A stretch of 9,768 nt of DNA from an uncultured Caulobacterales bacterium (GCA_938007945.1 CALLME010000115.1:1-9768), one strand, 5' to 3'. Shown: positions 1-7,389, counted from the first letter of the stretch. Translations and numbers: made by a program. The notes: generated from the letters alone by a model not told the origin.

Positions 1-186
1 GTGCTGGACCGCGAAGGCCACCTTCGCACGCTTGTCGAGATTGAGCGCGACCTAATTGAATTCGCGATTGAAAATTACTCTGGACATATGTCCGAAGTGG
101 CCCGCCGTCTCGGCATTGGCCGCTCAACACTTTACCGCAAAGTACGTGAACACGGCGTCGACGTCGATAACGTACGCAGCGCATAA
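1..186 (+). CDS. C-terminal end of a sigma-54-type (NtrC-like) response regulator, Fis HTH domain; 5' end outside window
   Basis: Only the last 61 codons are present. The open frame runs to the left edge, so the GTG at position 1 is probably internal and not the real start. Residues about 13-50 form a Fis-type helix-turn-helix: an amphipathic helix (EIERDLIEFAIENY) followed by MSEVARRLGIGRSTLYRKV, whose second part is the DNA-recognition helix. In alphaproteobacteria this C-terminus, with its short linker of the type LDxxGxLRxLxEIE, belongs to sigma-54-dependent response regulators (receiver, AAA+ and Fis domains). The receiver and AAA+ domains are not visible here, so the full architecture is inferred. 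The stop codon lies only 20 bases before the ATG of the next gene. That gene may therefore be co-transcribed or have its promoter inside this coding region. Confidence 0.85.
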   Translation: MLDREGHLRTLVEIERDLIEFAIENYSGHMSEVARRLGIGRSTLYRKVREHGVDVDNVRSA

Positions 187-193
187 TATCTGT

Positions 194-199
194 GGGGGA
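194..199 (+). promoter_or_regulatory. Ribosome binding site deciding the barrel-protein start
   Basis: GGGGGA lies 7 bases before the ATG at 207. An in-frame GTG at 192 overlaps this purine run and has no Shine-Dalgarno of its own, so ATG 207 is chosen. From there the protein begins with a normal signal peptide. Confidence 0.6.
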
Positions 200-206
200 T
201 TATAAA

Positions 207-1949
207 ATGAAAAACGTAACACTCAAAACACTCGCATTATCATCTGTGGCTGTAGCTGCTGTGGCGATACCTGTCTCGGCCAATCATAACAGCCAAGGTC
301 TGCGCGGCATGTTCACTTCGCAACCTGCGAGCCAAGGGGCTTATATTTCGCAGCGTGCTTGCGCGCCGTGTAATTGGCAGACGCAGCGATTGCAAAAGCG
401 CGTGCAAGCTTACGCTCAACCGACATATGTCACAGGCCAAACAAATGGCCTTGGGCTTCGTGGTTATTCGCACACGCACGAAGTGCGCGCAGCGCACCGA
501 CCTGCTGTCAATATTCAGCTGCAAAACCCGCAAAGCTATGCACAATATGACTATGGGCAACTTGCACAGCTGGATTACGGCCAAGGCCAAGGCGTCTCTT
601 ATAGCCCGGCTGCCGCACAGTCTTTTTATCGTGACCGCAGCTTTAACATCGGCGGCGCGTCCGTACGCACATCGGTCGCAAACTCGGCACGCATGTTAGA
701 TTGGCAAGAAAATACAACAGGCAAAGCGTTAAACTTGCTAGCAAATCGCGCGAATGGCGTGCTGGCAGATAATGCGCTTTATCTTGGCGGCGCAATTAGA
801 GGCGGCTTTATGTATCAAAAAACGGATACAGATGGTCAGTTCCCGCTGCTCTCACGTTTTCCGTTCTTCTCAAACAGTACAGATGATGAAGCAGGCGTCT
901 TCGCTATCAACAATGCCGCGCTTTCTTTCACCTCAACCTTTGGGGATTGGACAACTATTTATCTACAACCAGAATATAGCGAAACGGAATATGGCCGCGA
1001 CCAAGATGAGTTTCAGCTTCGCAAAGCCTTTGTTGTCTTTGGTAACTTAGAGCGCAGTCCATTCTATGCCGCCTTTGGTCGCAAGACGATCGATTTCGGT
1101 AATTTCGATAGCTATAATGCGTTCACCCATAATGAAGGCGCGCATTATTTTTGGTCAGTCTCTGACCAACCTGTCGCTGAGCTTGGTTTCTATAAAGACG
1201 GCTTTAAAATTGTCGCCTCTGCCCTTTCAGGCGGGCGTCAGCTTCGCGTGGCCTTTGCCGATGAAGATAATAATATCGCCAATTACGCCGTGAGCGCAGA
1301 GAAGGAATTCCTCCTCGATCGCCTCGGCATACGCGGCGGCGCGTTCACTATCGGTGGCGGCTATCTTCATGATACAATTTACCGCGACAATTTCACGGCT
1401 CATACATTCCTTGGACGTCAAAACGGGACACCACCTGCAAACCTGATTAATTACCGTAATAGCGCGGTTAATGCTTTTGCAGAATATAACTCACCGTTCT
1501 TTGATGCCATGGTCGAATATACGACAACGCTTCGTCCTTGGGCTGCCGCTATTCCGCAGACGCCTGATGGCACGCCATTACCGCAATATCTCGACGACCC
1601 AACAGGTTCGACAACAAATTTTGACAATCTGAACTTTGATCAAAACCTTGAAGTGCTTGTCGCACAAGCGCGCATCAAACCTATGGTCGGCGGAAAGCGC
1701 ATGGCGATTGCCGCGGTCGGGTCATGGGGTGATATCTCTGATGATTTTGGTAATCCTTTAACAGGCGCGACATTTGAGAAAAACCAACAACACGCTTTGT
1801 CTGTTGAGTATCCAATCAATGACTATCTCGATTTCGGGGCTGAATATGTCTATAATAAAGGCTTCATTCCGTTTGTCGCACCGCAGCTTGTCTCTAATGA
1901 CGAAACGGAAGCTCACGCAATTAATGTTGGGTTTAAAGCGCGCTTCTAG
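207..1949 (+). CDS. Exported outer-membrane beta-barrel protein, porin-like (possibly LbtU-type)
   Basis: The product has 580 residues. Residues 1-25 form a Sec signal peptide: a KNVTLK basic start, a hydrophobic ALSSVAVAAVAIP core, and likely cleavage after VSA. Residues about 26-185 are an unusual extension rich in Q, Y, A and G. It carries a CAPC motif (C52, C55), two GLRG motifs and Q/Y/G-rich stretches. From about residue 188 (ALYLGGAIRGGFMYQ) the sequence alternates as in amphipathic beta strands with D/N-rich loops, and it ends in KARF with a C-terminal Phe, the usual BAM recognition feature. The segment with LRKAFVVFGNLERSPFYAAFGRKTIDFGNF resembles LbtU-family siderophore porins as I remember them, but this assignment is tentative. 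A generic porin or phosphate-selective-type barrel is the alternative. Substrate unknown. A strong terminator follows directly. Confidence 0.75.
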   Translation: MKNVTLKTLALSSVAVAAVAIPVSANHNSQGLRGMFTSQPASQGAYISQRACAPCNWQTQRLQKRVQAYAQPTYVTGQTNGLGLRGYSHTHEVRAAHRPAVNIQLQNPQSYAQYDYGQLAQLDYGQGQGVSYSPAAAQSFYRDRSFNIGGASVRTSVANSARMLDWQENTTGKALNLLANRANGVLADNALYLGGAIRGGFMYQKTDTDGQFPLLSRFPFFSNSTDDEAGVFAINNAALSFTSTFGDWTTIYLQPEYSETEYGRDQDEFQLRKAFVVFGNLERSPFYAAFGRKTIDFGNFDSYNAFTHNEGAHYFWSVSDQPVAELGFYKDGFKIVASALSGGRQLRVAFADEDNNIANYAVSAEKEFLLDRLGIRGGAFTIGGGYLHDTIYRDNFTAHTFLGRQNGTPPANLINYRNSAVNAFAEYNSPFFDAMVEYTTTLRPWAAAIPQTPDGTPLPQYLDDPTGSTTNFDNLNFDQNLEVLVAQARIKPMVGGKRMAIAAVGSWGDISDDFGNPLTGATFEKNQQHALSVEYPINDYLDFGAEYVYNKGFIPFVAPQLVSNDETEAHAINVGFKARF

Positions 1950-1974
1950 GTGGAATTAACACCCAAATTAGGTG

Positions 1975-2005
1975 AACCCGCCAGATTATGTCTGGCGGGT
2001 TTTTC
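1975..2005 (+). terminator. Intrinsic (rho-independent) terminator after the barrel-protein gene
   Basis: A perfect 11-bp stem (AACCCGCCAGA at 1975-1985, TCTGGCGGGTT at 1991-2001) closes a 5-base loop and runs into five T residues at 2000-2004. It starts 25 bases after the stop codon and separates this transcript from the RTX gene. The remaining gap (2006-2110) must therefore hold the RTX promoter. An AT-rich TATAAA at 2046-2051 is a possible -10, but no convincing -35 accompanies it. Confidence 0.9.
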
Positions 2006-2110
2006 TGTGTCATTCATACTTTCTTAACGCCAGTTCTTAGCCAGATATAAAATCCTGTTGAATATAACCAAGGTTAGAGAACGCGTTTAGGCGTTAAATA
2101 GGGATATAAA

Positions 2111-3982
2111 ATGGCTGAGATTTTTGGAACTGAGAATAACGCAGTTATCAACGGCACAGCGGATGACGACGTCATCATTGGTCTATCGGGTTACGACACA
2201 CTCGACGGCGGCGAAGGGTCTGACATCTATGTCGTAACGCCAGGTGATTTCGTCGACCGTTTTGTGGATTTTTATAATGACACAGGTACAAGCGGCACAG
2301 ACACTATCCTCGCCTCCGAAGCAGGCGTGACGATTGGTCTTGGCGATGGGTTTAGCCTCGCGTCGAGCGGTATTGAAGCCATCAATGGCCTCAGCGGCTC
2401 AACCATCTCTGGTGATAATGACCGCCAAGTCTGGGATTTCACAGGCGTTGAAATTCTCGGCGTGGATATGATTACAGGCCTCGGCGGACATGACGACATC
2501 ACAGGCAGCAACGGCGCCGATACAATTGATGGCGGTACAGGCCATGATATCGTCAGCGGCGGCAAAGGCGCAGACACGCTTTACGGCTCTGACGGCCATG
2601 ACCAACTCTTTGGCAACAACGGACGTGACACGCTCGACGGCGGCACAGGCAATGACCAACTCTTTGGTGGCAATGCACGCGACTACCTCACGGGCGGTGC
2701 AGGCTATGACACACTCGACGGCGGCAATGGCTCTGATATTTATTATGTCGGGCATGAAAATGCAGGGTTTGTTGATGAATATAAAGACACAGGCACAAGC
2801 GGTCGCGACGTTATACGCGCCACAGCTGACGGCGTCGTCATTGGCCTCATGAGCGGCTTTGGCCCCAATAGCGGTATCGAAGTTATCTCAGCTAATCGTC
2901 ACCAAGACGTCACGATCGGCGGCACAAATGACGCAGAAGTCTGGGATTTCTCAGCGACTAATCTGTCTGGTATTCGCTGGGTTAATGCGCTAGATGGGCA
3001 CGATGTGGTCACAGGTAACGCAAAAGGCAACCGCATTGACGGCGGCGACGGCCACGACACGATTGACGGCGCGGCGGGCAATGACTGGCTCAAAGGCGGC
3101 GCAGGACATGATACGCTTCTCGGCGGCGACGGCAAAGACCGTCTCGACGGCGGCGCTGGCACGGACACACTTGACGGCGGCGAAGGGGATGACGCTTATT
3201 TCTACTTTACAGATGCCAATGGTAGTTTTGACAATGTCACAGACACAGGCACAAGCGTAAAAGACCGTCTTATCGCCAAAGAAGCTAACGTCGAGATTGG
3301 CCTCAGCCAAACCTTTGATGCGGCAAATGGCATTGAAATTATCTCAGGCGGGCGCAACGATAATGTGACCATTCACGGCGACGGTAATGGCAATAGCTGG
3401 GACTTCTCCGCGATTAAACTATACAATATTGCGTCTATCTACAGCGGTGACGGTATGGATGTTGTGCAAGGCAATGATGGCCGCAACACAATTTACGGCG
3501 AAGGCGGTCACGACCAGCTTTATGGCGGCCGCGGCGATGATACGCTGCACGGCGGGGATGACTCAGATTTCCTCTTCGGTGAAGCAGGGCGCGATACACT
3601 TTACGGCGATGCAGGCCATGACGTGCTTGAAGGCGGAAGCGGTGGTGACACACTCTACGGCGGCGCAGGTCACGATACGCTAGACGGCGGAACAGCGCGC
3701 GATATGCTCATAGGCGGAACGGGCAATGATATCCTCACAGGCGGCGCAGGCAGAGACACCTTTATCTTCGCTCAAGGTGATGGACGCGACATCATCACAG
3801 ATTTCGGTAATGGACGCGATGCGGTTGACCTCACAGATTTCGGCTTTGAGAGCTTTGACGACCTGACGTTTATCAACAATGTCGATGGCGGTGTTGTCCT
3901 TCTGCTTAGCGATAGTCAGTCGATTGAATTCTCAAGCGTAGGTGACGTCGCGGATTTCTCTGCAAGTGATTTCTTAATCTAA
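2111..3982 (+). CDS. RTX calcium-binding protein, predicted type I secretion substrate
   Basis: The product has 623 residues, is strongly acidic, and has no N-terminal signal peptide. A GGGA motif lies 7 bases before the ATG. RTX nonapeptides (GGxGxDxLx) begin almost at once: about 3 at residues 17-43, 10 at 123-212, 8 at 293-365 and 12 at 444-550. Such repeats fold into Ca2+-loaded parallel beta-rolls outside the cell. Between the blocks sit three related ~67-residue non-RTX modules (see the repeat entry). Residues about 545-623 (GRDTFIFAQGDGRDIITDF, later DLTDFGFESFDDLTF, ending SASDFLI) match the serralysin/RTX C-terminal domain. The hydrophobic tail is typical of type I secretion signals. 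No protease, lipase or other catalytic domain is visible, so an adhesive, matrix or surface-layer role is only a guess. No type I ABC transporter or membrane fusion gene lies in the window, so the secretion machinery must be encoded elsewhere. Confidence 0.88.
   Translation: MAEIFGTENNAVINGTADDDVIIGLSGYDTLDGGEGSDIYVVTPGDFVDRFVDFYNDTGTSGTDTILASEAGVTIGLGDGFSLASSGIEAINGLSGSTISGDNDRQVWDFTGVEILGVDMITGLGGHDDITGSNGADTIDGGTGHDIVSGGKGADTLYGSDGHDQLFGNNGRDTLDGGTGNDQLFGGNARDYLTGGAGYDTLDGGNGSDIYYVGHENAGFVDEYKDTGTSGRDVIRATADGVVIGLMSGFGPNSGIEVISANRHQDVTIGGTNDAEVWDFSATNLSGIRWVNALDGHDVVTGNAKGNRIDGGDGHDTIDGAAGNDWLKGGAGHDTLLGGDGKDRLDGGAGTDTLDGGEGDDAYFYFTDANGSFDNVTDTGTSVKDRLIAKEANVEIGLSQTFDAANGIEIISGGRNDNVTIHGDGNGNSWDFSAIKLYNIASIYSGDGMDVVQGNDGRNTIYGEGGHDQLYGGRGDDTLHGGDDSDFLFGEAGRDTLYGDAGHDVLEGGSGGDTLYGGAGHDTLDGGTARDMLIGGTGNDILTGGAGRDTFIFAQGDGRDIITDFGNGRDAVDLTDFGFESFDDLTFINNVDGGVVLLLSDSQSIEFSSVGDVADFSASDFLI
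2279..3442 (+). repeat. Three copies of a ~67-residue non-RTX spacer module within the RTX gene
   Basis: Copies lie at 2279-2476, 2786-2986 and 3242-3442 (residues 57-122, 226-292 and 378-444). Each starts with DTGTS, then has D(T/V/R)(I/L)xA, a xVxIGL motif, a F...GIE(A/V/I)I segment, a TI-G turn and an invariant WDF (W108, W278, W430). Each ends with a segment similar to xLxxIxxI running into the next RTX block. The DTG-to-WDF distance is 51, 52 and 52 residues, so the copies are collinear with almost no indels. RTX repeats immediately before each copy are also alike (DTLDGGxGxDxY), so the duplicated unit is probably a module plus its flanking RTX block, with RTX number varying (10, 8, 12). 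I recall similar modules in other alphaproteobacterial RTX proteins. Confidence 0.8.
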
Positions 3983-4002
3983 GACCGTCTCATAAATTAT
4001 CA

Positions 4003-4037
4003 TAGGGGAGTTTGCGGTGAAGTCGTTAACTCCCCTA
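4003..4037 (+). other. Perfect 10-bp inverted repeat downstream of the RTX gene
   Basis: TAGGGGAGTT (4003-4012) pairs exactly with AACTCCCCTA (4028-4037) around a 15-base loop, starting 20 bases after the RTX stop. No T-run follows on either strand, so it is not a standard intrinsic terminator. It could stabilise the 3' end of the RTX mRNA, act in rho-dependent ending, or be a protein-binding site. Confidence 0.55.
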
Positions 4038-4042
4038 CTGAC

Positions 4043-4070
4043 AATCCGCTCTCGCTGCGCTAAGCGGATT
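4043..4070 (+). promoter_or_regulatory. Perfect 8-bp hairpin abutting the trkH start codon
   Basis: AATCCGCT (4043-4050) pairs with AGCGGATT (4063-4070) around a 12-base loop, CTCGCTGCGCTA. The right arm ends 2 bases before the GTG start of trkH. It contains the only weak Shine-Dalgarno-like purine stretch (AGCGGA, 4063-4068). The structure could therefore mask ribosome entry, or it could be the end of the RTX transcript. The three T residues following the stem are too few for a confident terminator call. Confidence 0.45.
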
Positions 4071-4072
4071 TC

Positions 4073-5521
4073 GTGATTGATTTACGACCCGTATTTTTTG
4101 TTGTTGGACTCATGGTCGCGGCCCTTGGGATGGCGATGTTCGCCCCTATGGTTGTCGACTATGTTCACGACGACAGGAGTTGGCAGACCTTTGGGTTATC
4201 TGCCATCCTGACGACTCTCATGGGCGCAGTTATGGCAACAGCCGCCTACACCCCTAATCCAGACCTACGGGCGCGCGGGGCGTTCTTGCTCACCGTACTA
4301 AGTTGGGTCATGCTCTCATTCTTCGCGGCCATACCGTTCCTCATGGACCCGATGAAGCTGTCTTTCACAGATGCTATGTTTGAAGCGACAAGCGGTATCA
4401 CGACGACTGGCTCGACAATTCTGACAGGGCTAGACGATATGCCCAAAGGCGTGCTGCTCTGGCGCGCCATATTACAATGGATTGGCGGCGTCGGAATTGT
4501 TGTCACGGCCATGGCAGTATTGCCGATGCTTAAAGTCGGGGGAATGCAACTCTTTCGACTTGAGAGCTCCGATATGGGTGAGAAGATTTTGCCGCGCGCC
4601 GCCTCCATCGCCAAAGGAATTGGAATTATTTATCTCACACTGACGATAGCCTGCGCCGTAGGATATATGCTGGTCGGAATGGACGGGTTTGACGCGACGG
4701 CTCACGCAATGACAACAGTCGCGACAGGTGGCTATTCGACATCAGACTTATCAATGGGCGGTTTTATGGACGGCGGGGCGGATATCGTCTGCGTCGCCTT
4801 TATGACGCTCGGGGCCCTCCCCTTTGGCGTTTATCTCGCCATGGGCAGCGGGGCATTGAGTGCGCCGTTCAAAGATCCGCAAGTGCGCGCCTTCATTACC
4901 GTCATTGTAGGACTGATTGCAGTTGTGACGCTTGCCCTCATCATGAGCACTCAAATCGAAGGCGGACGCGCACTCAGGCTCGCGGCATTTAACACCGTCT
5001 CCATCGTGACTGGGACAGGCTACGCCACGACAGATTACCAAACTTGGGGGCCGTTTGCCGTCGGTCTGTTTTTCGTATTTATGTTCATCGGCGGTTGCGC
5101 GGGCTCAACAGCATGTTCAGTGAAAATTTTCCGCTATCAAGTCGCGTTTGAAGGTATGAAATCCTATCTCTTTAAAATGCCCAAACAGCACGCTATCTCG
5201 CCCATGCGTTACGGCGGCAATCTCCTGCCAGACCAAGTCGTTTTCTCTGTCATGAGTTTTCTGTTTTTATTTTTTGCGACATTCGCCGTGACCGCCATCT
5301 TGCTCTCGCTCATCGGGCTCGACCCGATTACAGCCTGGTCAGGTGCAGGCAGCGCGGTCGCCAATGTCGGGCCGGGCTTAGGCGACATTATCGGGCCCGC
5401 AGGCACTTACCAAGACTTACCCGGCACAGCGAAATGGGTGCTCATGACGGCTATGATCATCGGGCGGCTTGAGATTGTCACAGCATTAGTCGTCATGATG
5501 CCGGGGTTTTGGAGAGGGTGA
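4073..5521 (+). CDS. trkH: TrkH-family potassium uptake transmembrane subunit
   Basis: The 482-residue product has the usual TrkH length and is a hydrophobic inner-membrane protein. It imports K+ through a pore of four pseudo-repeated M1-P-M2 units. All four selectivity-filter loops are visible: GITTTGST at residues 108-115, ATGGYST near 217-223, TGTGYATTD near 313-321, and ANVGPGLG at 430-437. Each contributes the filter glycine. The C-terminus GRLEIVTALVVMMPGFWRG is typical of the family. The GTG start is chosen because MIDLRPVFFVVGL matches the conserved TrkH N-terminus. No good Shine-Dalgarno is seen, and a hairpin abuts the start. TrkH normally works with the cytoplasmic NAD-binding regulator TrkA, which is not encoded here. 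The gene stands alone, convergent with hslO. KtrB-type subunits are related, but the length and N-terminus favour TrkH. Confidence 0.93.
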   Translation: MIDLRPVFFVVGLMVAALGMAMFAPMVVDYVHDDRSWQTFGLSAILTTLMGAVMATAAYTPNPDLRARGAFLLTVLSWVMLSFFAAIPFLMDPMKLSFTDAMFEATSGITTTGSTILTGLDDMPKGVLLWRAILQWIGGVGIVVTAMAVLPMLKVGGMQLFRLESSDMGEKILPRAASIAKGIGIIYLTLTIACAVGYMLVGMDGFDATAHAMTTVATGGYSTSDLSMGGFMDGGADIVCVAFMTLGALPFGVYLAMGSGALSAPFKDPQVRAFITVIVGLIAVVTLALIMSTQIEGGRALRLAAFNTVSIVTGTGYATTDYQTWGPFAVGLFFVFMFIGGCAGSTACSVKIFRYQVAFEGMKSYLFKMPKQHAISPMRYGGNLLPDQVVFSVMSFLFLFFATFAVTAILLSLIGLDPITAWSGAGSAVANVGPGLGDIIGPAGTYQDLPGTAKWVLMTAMIIGRLEIVTALVVMMPGFWRG

Positions 5522-5600
5522 ACCAAACACCACTTCAACATAAAGACTTTGATATTCGCCCACCCTTAGGGTGAATATCAAAGACTGGTTCGTTTGGTTC
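5520..5600 (+). repeat. Long imperfect nested inverted repeat between convergent trkH and hslO
   Basis: The outer arms GAACCAAAC (5520-5528, overlapping the trkH stop) and GTTTGGTTC (5592-5600) are perfect complements. Inside, CTTTGATATT (5547-5556) pairs exactly with AATATCAAAG (5574-5583). At the tip, CACCC (5561-5565) pairs with GGGTG (5569-5573) across a TTA loop, leaving a 4-base CGCC bulge. The whole can fold into one interrupted hairpin. No T-run follows, so it is a candidate 3'-end stabilising or rho-linked structure, not a classic terminator. Confidence 0.65.
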
Positions 5601-5688
5601 GCCCAACCTGCCGAAGGCAGGCAAGGTCCATTAAGAATGACTTTCTTAAGACGTGACCCGCAATTCGCACAACCAGCCGCAGGCAGGC
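5598..5688 (+). repeat. Imperfect 25-base direct repeat pair with an internal hairpin between copies
   Basis: Copies at 5598-5622 and 5664-5688 match at 22 of 25 positions; the differences are at 5603/5669, 5609/5675 and 5614/5680. The first copy contains a perfect 6-bp hairpin, CCTGCC-GAA-GGCAGG (5607-5621). In the second copy one base change breaks a pair of that stem. Between them, TTAAGAA (5631-5637) and TTCTTAA (5643-5649) form a further 7-bp hairpin. This looks like a degenerate interspersed palindromic (REP-like) element. Together with the preceding nested repeat it fills the whole trkH-hslO gap, in which I see no gene. Confidence 0.6.
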
Positions 5689-5694
5689 CAAACC

Positions 5695-6615
5695 CTACTT
5701 CAAATCTTTAGGATCAAAGACATAATCCGTCGCGCAAAACTCACAGCTCGCTTTAATCTCGCCGTTCTCCGCCATATCTGCGAGCGCCTCAGCCGTGAAA
5801 CCTGACAAGGCGTCGAGCAATCGGTCGCGTGAGCAGCGGCACGTCGCGTCTACCGCCATAGTCTCAATCACGCGAATGCCGCCTTCGTGGAACAGCCTGT
5901 AAAGCAATTCCTCTTGCGGCAAGTCAGGATCAATTAATTCCGCATCGGTCAGCGTGCCAAACAAAGTTTTGGCCGTAATCCAATCATCTTCTGTCACCGC
6001 GCGGGCTGCGTCTTGGGCAATGCGCTGTATCATGATGCCGCCGCCGCGCCATTCTGTCTGCCCACCTGGAAGATGCACTTGCCCACAGGCCAGATGCACT
6101 TTGGTCGGAATTTGCTCTGATTGCGCGAAATAATGCTCGGCACAGACAGAGAGGCTTTCGCCCTTAATCGCGGCGAGACCTTGATACTGATCCATATCAG
6201 GGCCTTGGTCGATAGTCATAGAAAATGTCCCGCCGCCCAGCAGCGTCTCCGCGCCAGGGTTACGGTTATCAAGCTCGATTTGTTTCAGCGCATCCGCATC
6301 CCAACGGGCATAGCCGCGAATATGGCCATCGGTTGTACAGTCAGCCATCAGCAAAGAAATCGCGCCGTCATTTGTGCCGTGACATTGCACGACAAGTCGT
6401 CCGTCAAATTTGAGCGCGCGCGCAACCAATGCGCCAATCATCATCGCCTCACCCAGTAGTCGCGCCACACGCTCAGGATAGCGGGCCTCAGAAAGCCCTG
6501 CATTAATCGCGCGGTTCAGCTCATGGCCAAGCTGCACGGCGCGGCCACGCACGGATTGCCCGTCCAGCTGAAAGACGGTGACTTGGTTATCGGTTGAAAT
6601 ATTTATCTCTGTCAT
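5695..6615 (-). CDS. hslO: Hsp33 redox-regulated molecular chaperone
   Basis: This is a cytoplasmic holdase activated by oxidation, which protects unfolding proteins during combined oxidative and heat stress. From the ATG at 6615 it has 306 residues. A TTG three codons upstream is possible but less likely, and neither start has a clear Shine-Dalgarno. The N-terminal fold carries LGEAMMIGALVARALKFDGRLVVQCHG and later RGYARWD. The family segment ETLLGGGTFSMTIDQG is also clear. The C-terminal redox switch is intact: a CxC pair (C259, C261 in TCRCSRDRL) and a CxxC pair (C291, C294 in SCEFCATDYVFDP). In the reduced state these four cysteines bind Zn2+. The gene lies 57 bases downstream of rph on the same strand, so the two may be co-transcribed. 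Its 3' end faces trkH. Location beside hrcA-grpE fits a stress-response neighbourhood. Confidence 0.96.
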   Translation of the reverse strand: MTEINISTDNQVTVFQLDGQSVRGRAVQLGHELNRAINAGLSEARYPERVARLLGEAMMIGALVARALKFDGRLVVQCHGTNDGAISLLMADCTTDGHIRGYARWDADALKQIELDNRNPGAETLLGGGTFSMTIDQGPDMDQYQGLAAIKGESLSVCAEHYFAQSEQIPTKVHLACGQVHLPGGQTEWRGGGIMIQRIAQDAARAVTEDDWITAKTLFGTLTDAELIDPDLPQEELLYRLFHEGGIRVIETMAVDATCRCSRDRLLDALSGFTAEALADMAENGEIKASCEFCATDYVFDPKDLK

Positions 6616-6672
6616 AATCGCCAAATGGGAAGCGGCAGCCCAATTACAAGCCCGCCGCTTAACCCCTCACAG

Positions 6673-7389
6673 TTAAGACGAAAGCGCTGCCTTTTGCATA
6701 CCGCAAAGCTCACCAATGCCCTTACCCGCGAGGCGCATCAGTTCCGCCATTTCATCAGCGGTAAACGGCGTATCCTCAGCAGACGCCTGCACTTCGATAA
6801 CGCCGCCTGTTTCCGTCAGAACGAAATTAGCGTCCGCTTGCGCCGCGCTGTCTTCAACATATTCCAAATCAAGGCGACATTCGCCGTCCACAATCCCGCA
6901 AGAGACGGCCGCCATACGATCTGTCACAGGATTTTCTTTTAGCTTGCCTTCCGCGACAAGGCGCTCACACGCTTGCGAGAGCGCAACCCACGCGCCTGTG
7001 ATAGACGCTGTGCGTGTGCCGCCATCCGCCTGCATCACGTCGCAATCCACAATGATTTGACGCTCGCCGAGTTTTTCAAGATTTACCGCCGCGCGAAGCG
7101 ATCGCCCGATGAGACGCTGAATTTCCACAGTACGCCCGCCTTGTTTACCGCGCGCGGCTTCGCGTGAATTTCGTGAATGTGTCGCGCGCGGGAGCATGCC
7201 GTATTCCGCCGTGACCCAGCCCTTGCCTTTGCCCTTCATCCAACGCGGCACGTTTTCATCAACTGAGGCTGTGCAAAGCACATGGGTATTGCCAAATTTC
7301 ACGAGGCAAGAGCCTTCAGCATATTTGCTCGCCCCGACCTCCAGGCTGATGGGGCGAAGGGCGTCGCGGTCACGGTTTTCAGGGCGCAT
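6673..7389 (-). CDS. rph: Ribonuclease PH (tRNA 3'-end phosphorolytic exoribonuclease)
   Basis: The enzyme trims 3' extensions of tRNA precursors using inorganic phosphate and forms a hexameric ring. The ATG at 7389 gives 238 residues, the usual family length, and starts [13 protein letters not shown]. The preceding GAGAG makes a plausible Shine-Dalgarno. A GTG four codons upstream overlaps this purine run and is rejected. With the ATG start the phosphate-contacting arginines fall on the canonical numbers R86 (in [16 protein letters not shown]) and R126 (in [19 protein letters not shown]). The acidic pair expected in the catalytic centre is seen as D180 and D186 (EDSAAQAD). The gene is transcribed divergently from hrcA, an order I recognise from alphaproteobacteria, and upstream of hslO. 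A small inverted repeat, CTTAAC/GTTAAG (6658-6663 with 6672-6677), overlaps its stop codon but has no T-run. Confidence 0.97.
   Translation of the reverse strand: MRPENRDRDALRPISLEVGASKYAEGSCLVKFGNTHVLCTASVDENVPRWMKGKGKGWVTAEYGMLPRATHSRNSREAARGKQGGRTVEIQRLIGRSLRAAVNLEKLGERQIIVDCDVMQADGGTRTASITGAWVALSQACERLVAEGKLKENPVTDRMAAVSCGIVDGECRLDLEYVEDSAAQADANFVLTETGGVIEVQASAEDTPFTADEMAELMRLAGKGIGELCGMQKAALSS

Noticed and set aside
2080..2095. Small inverted repeat AACGC-GTTTAG-GCGTT in the RTX leader.
   Set aside because: Five base pairs with a 6-base loop is easily explained by chance, and it does not cover the ribosome binding site.
2272..3310. Long reading frames on the minus strand and in other plus frames within the RTX gene.
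   Set aside because: The GGxGxD repeats give a biased codon pattern that keeps other frames open. Their translations are repetitive shadows with no start context or known domain.
5588..5600. GTTC-N5-GTTC resembling an alphaproteobacterial LexA box.
   Set aside because: The accepted form is GTTC-N7-GTTC. The spacing here is 5, and the position lies between convergent gene ends, not at a promoter.
6659..6676. TTAA-N10-TTAA, considered as a CtrA binding site.
   Set aside because: CtrA boxes need a 7-base spacer (TTAA-N7-TTAA), and this one overlaps the rph stop codon.
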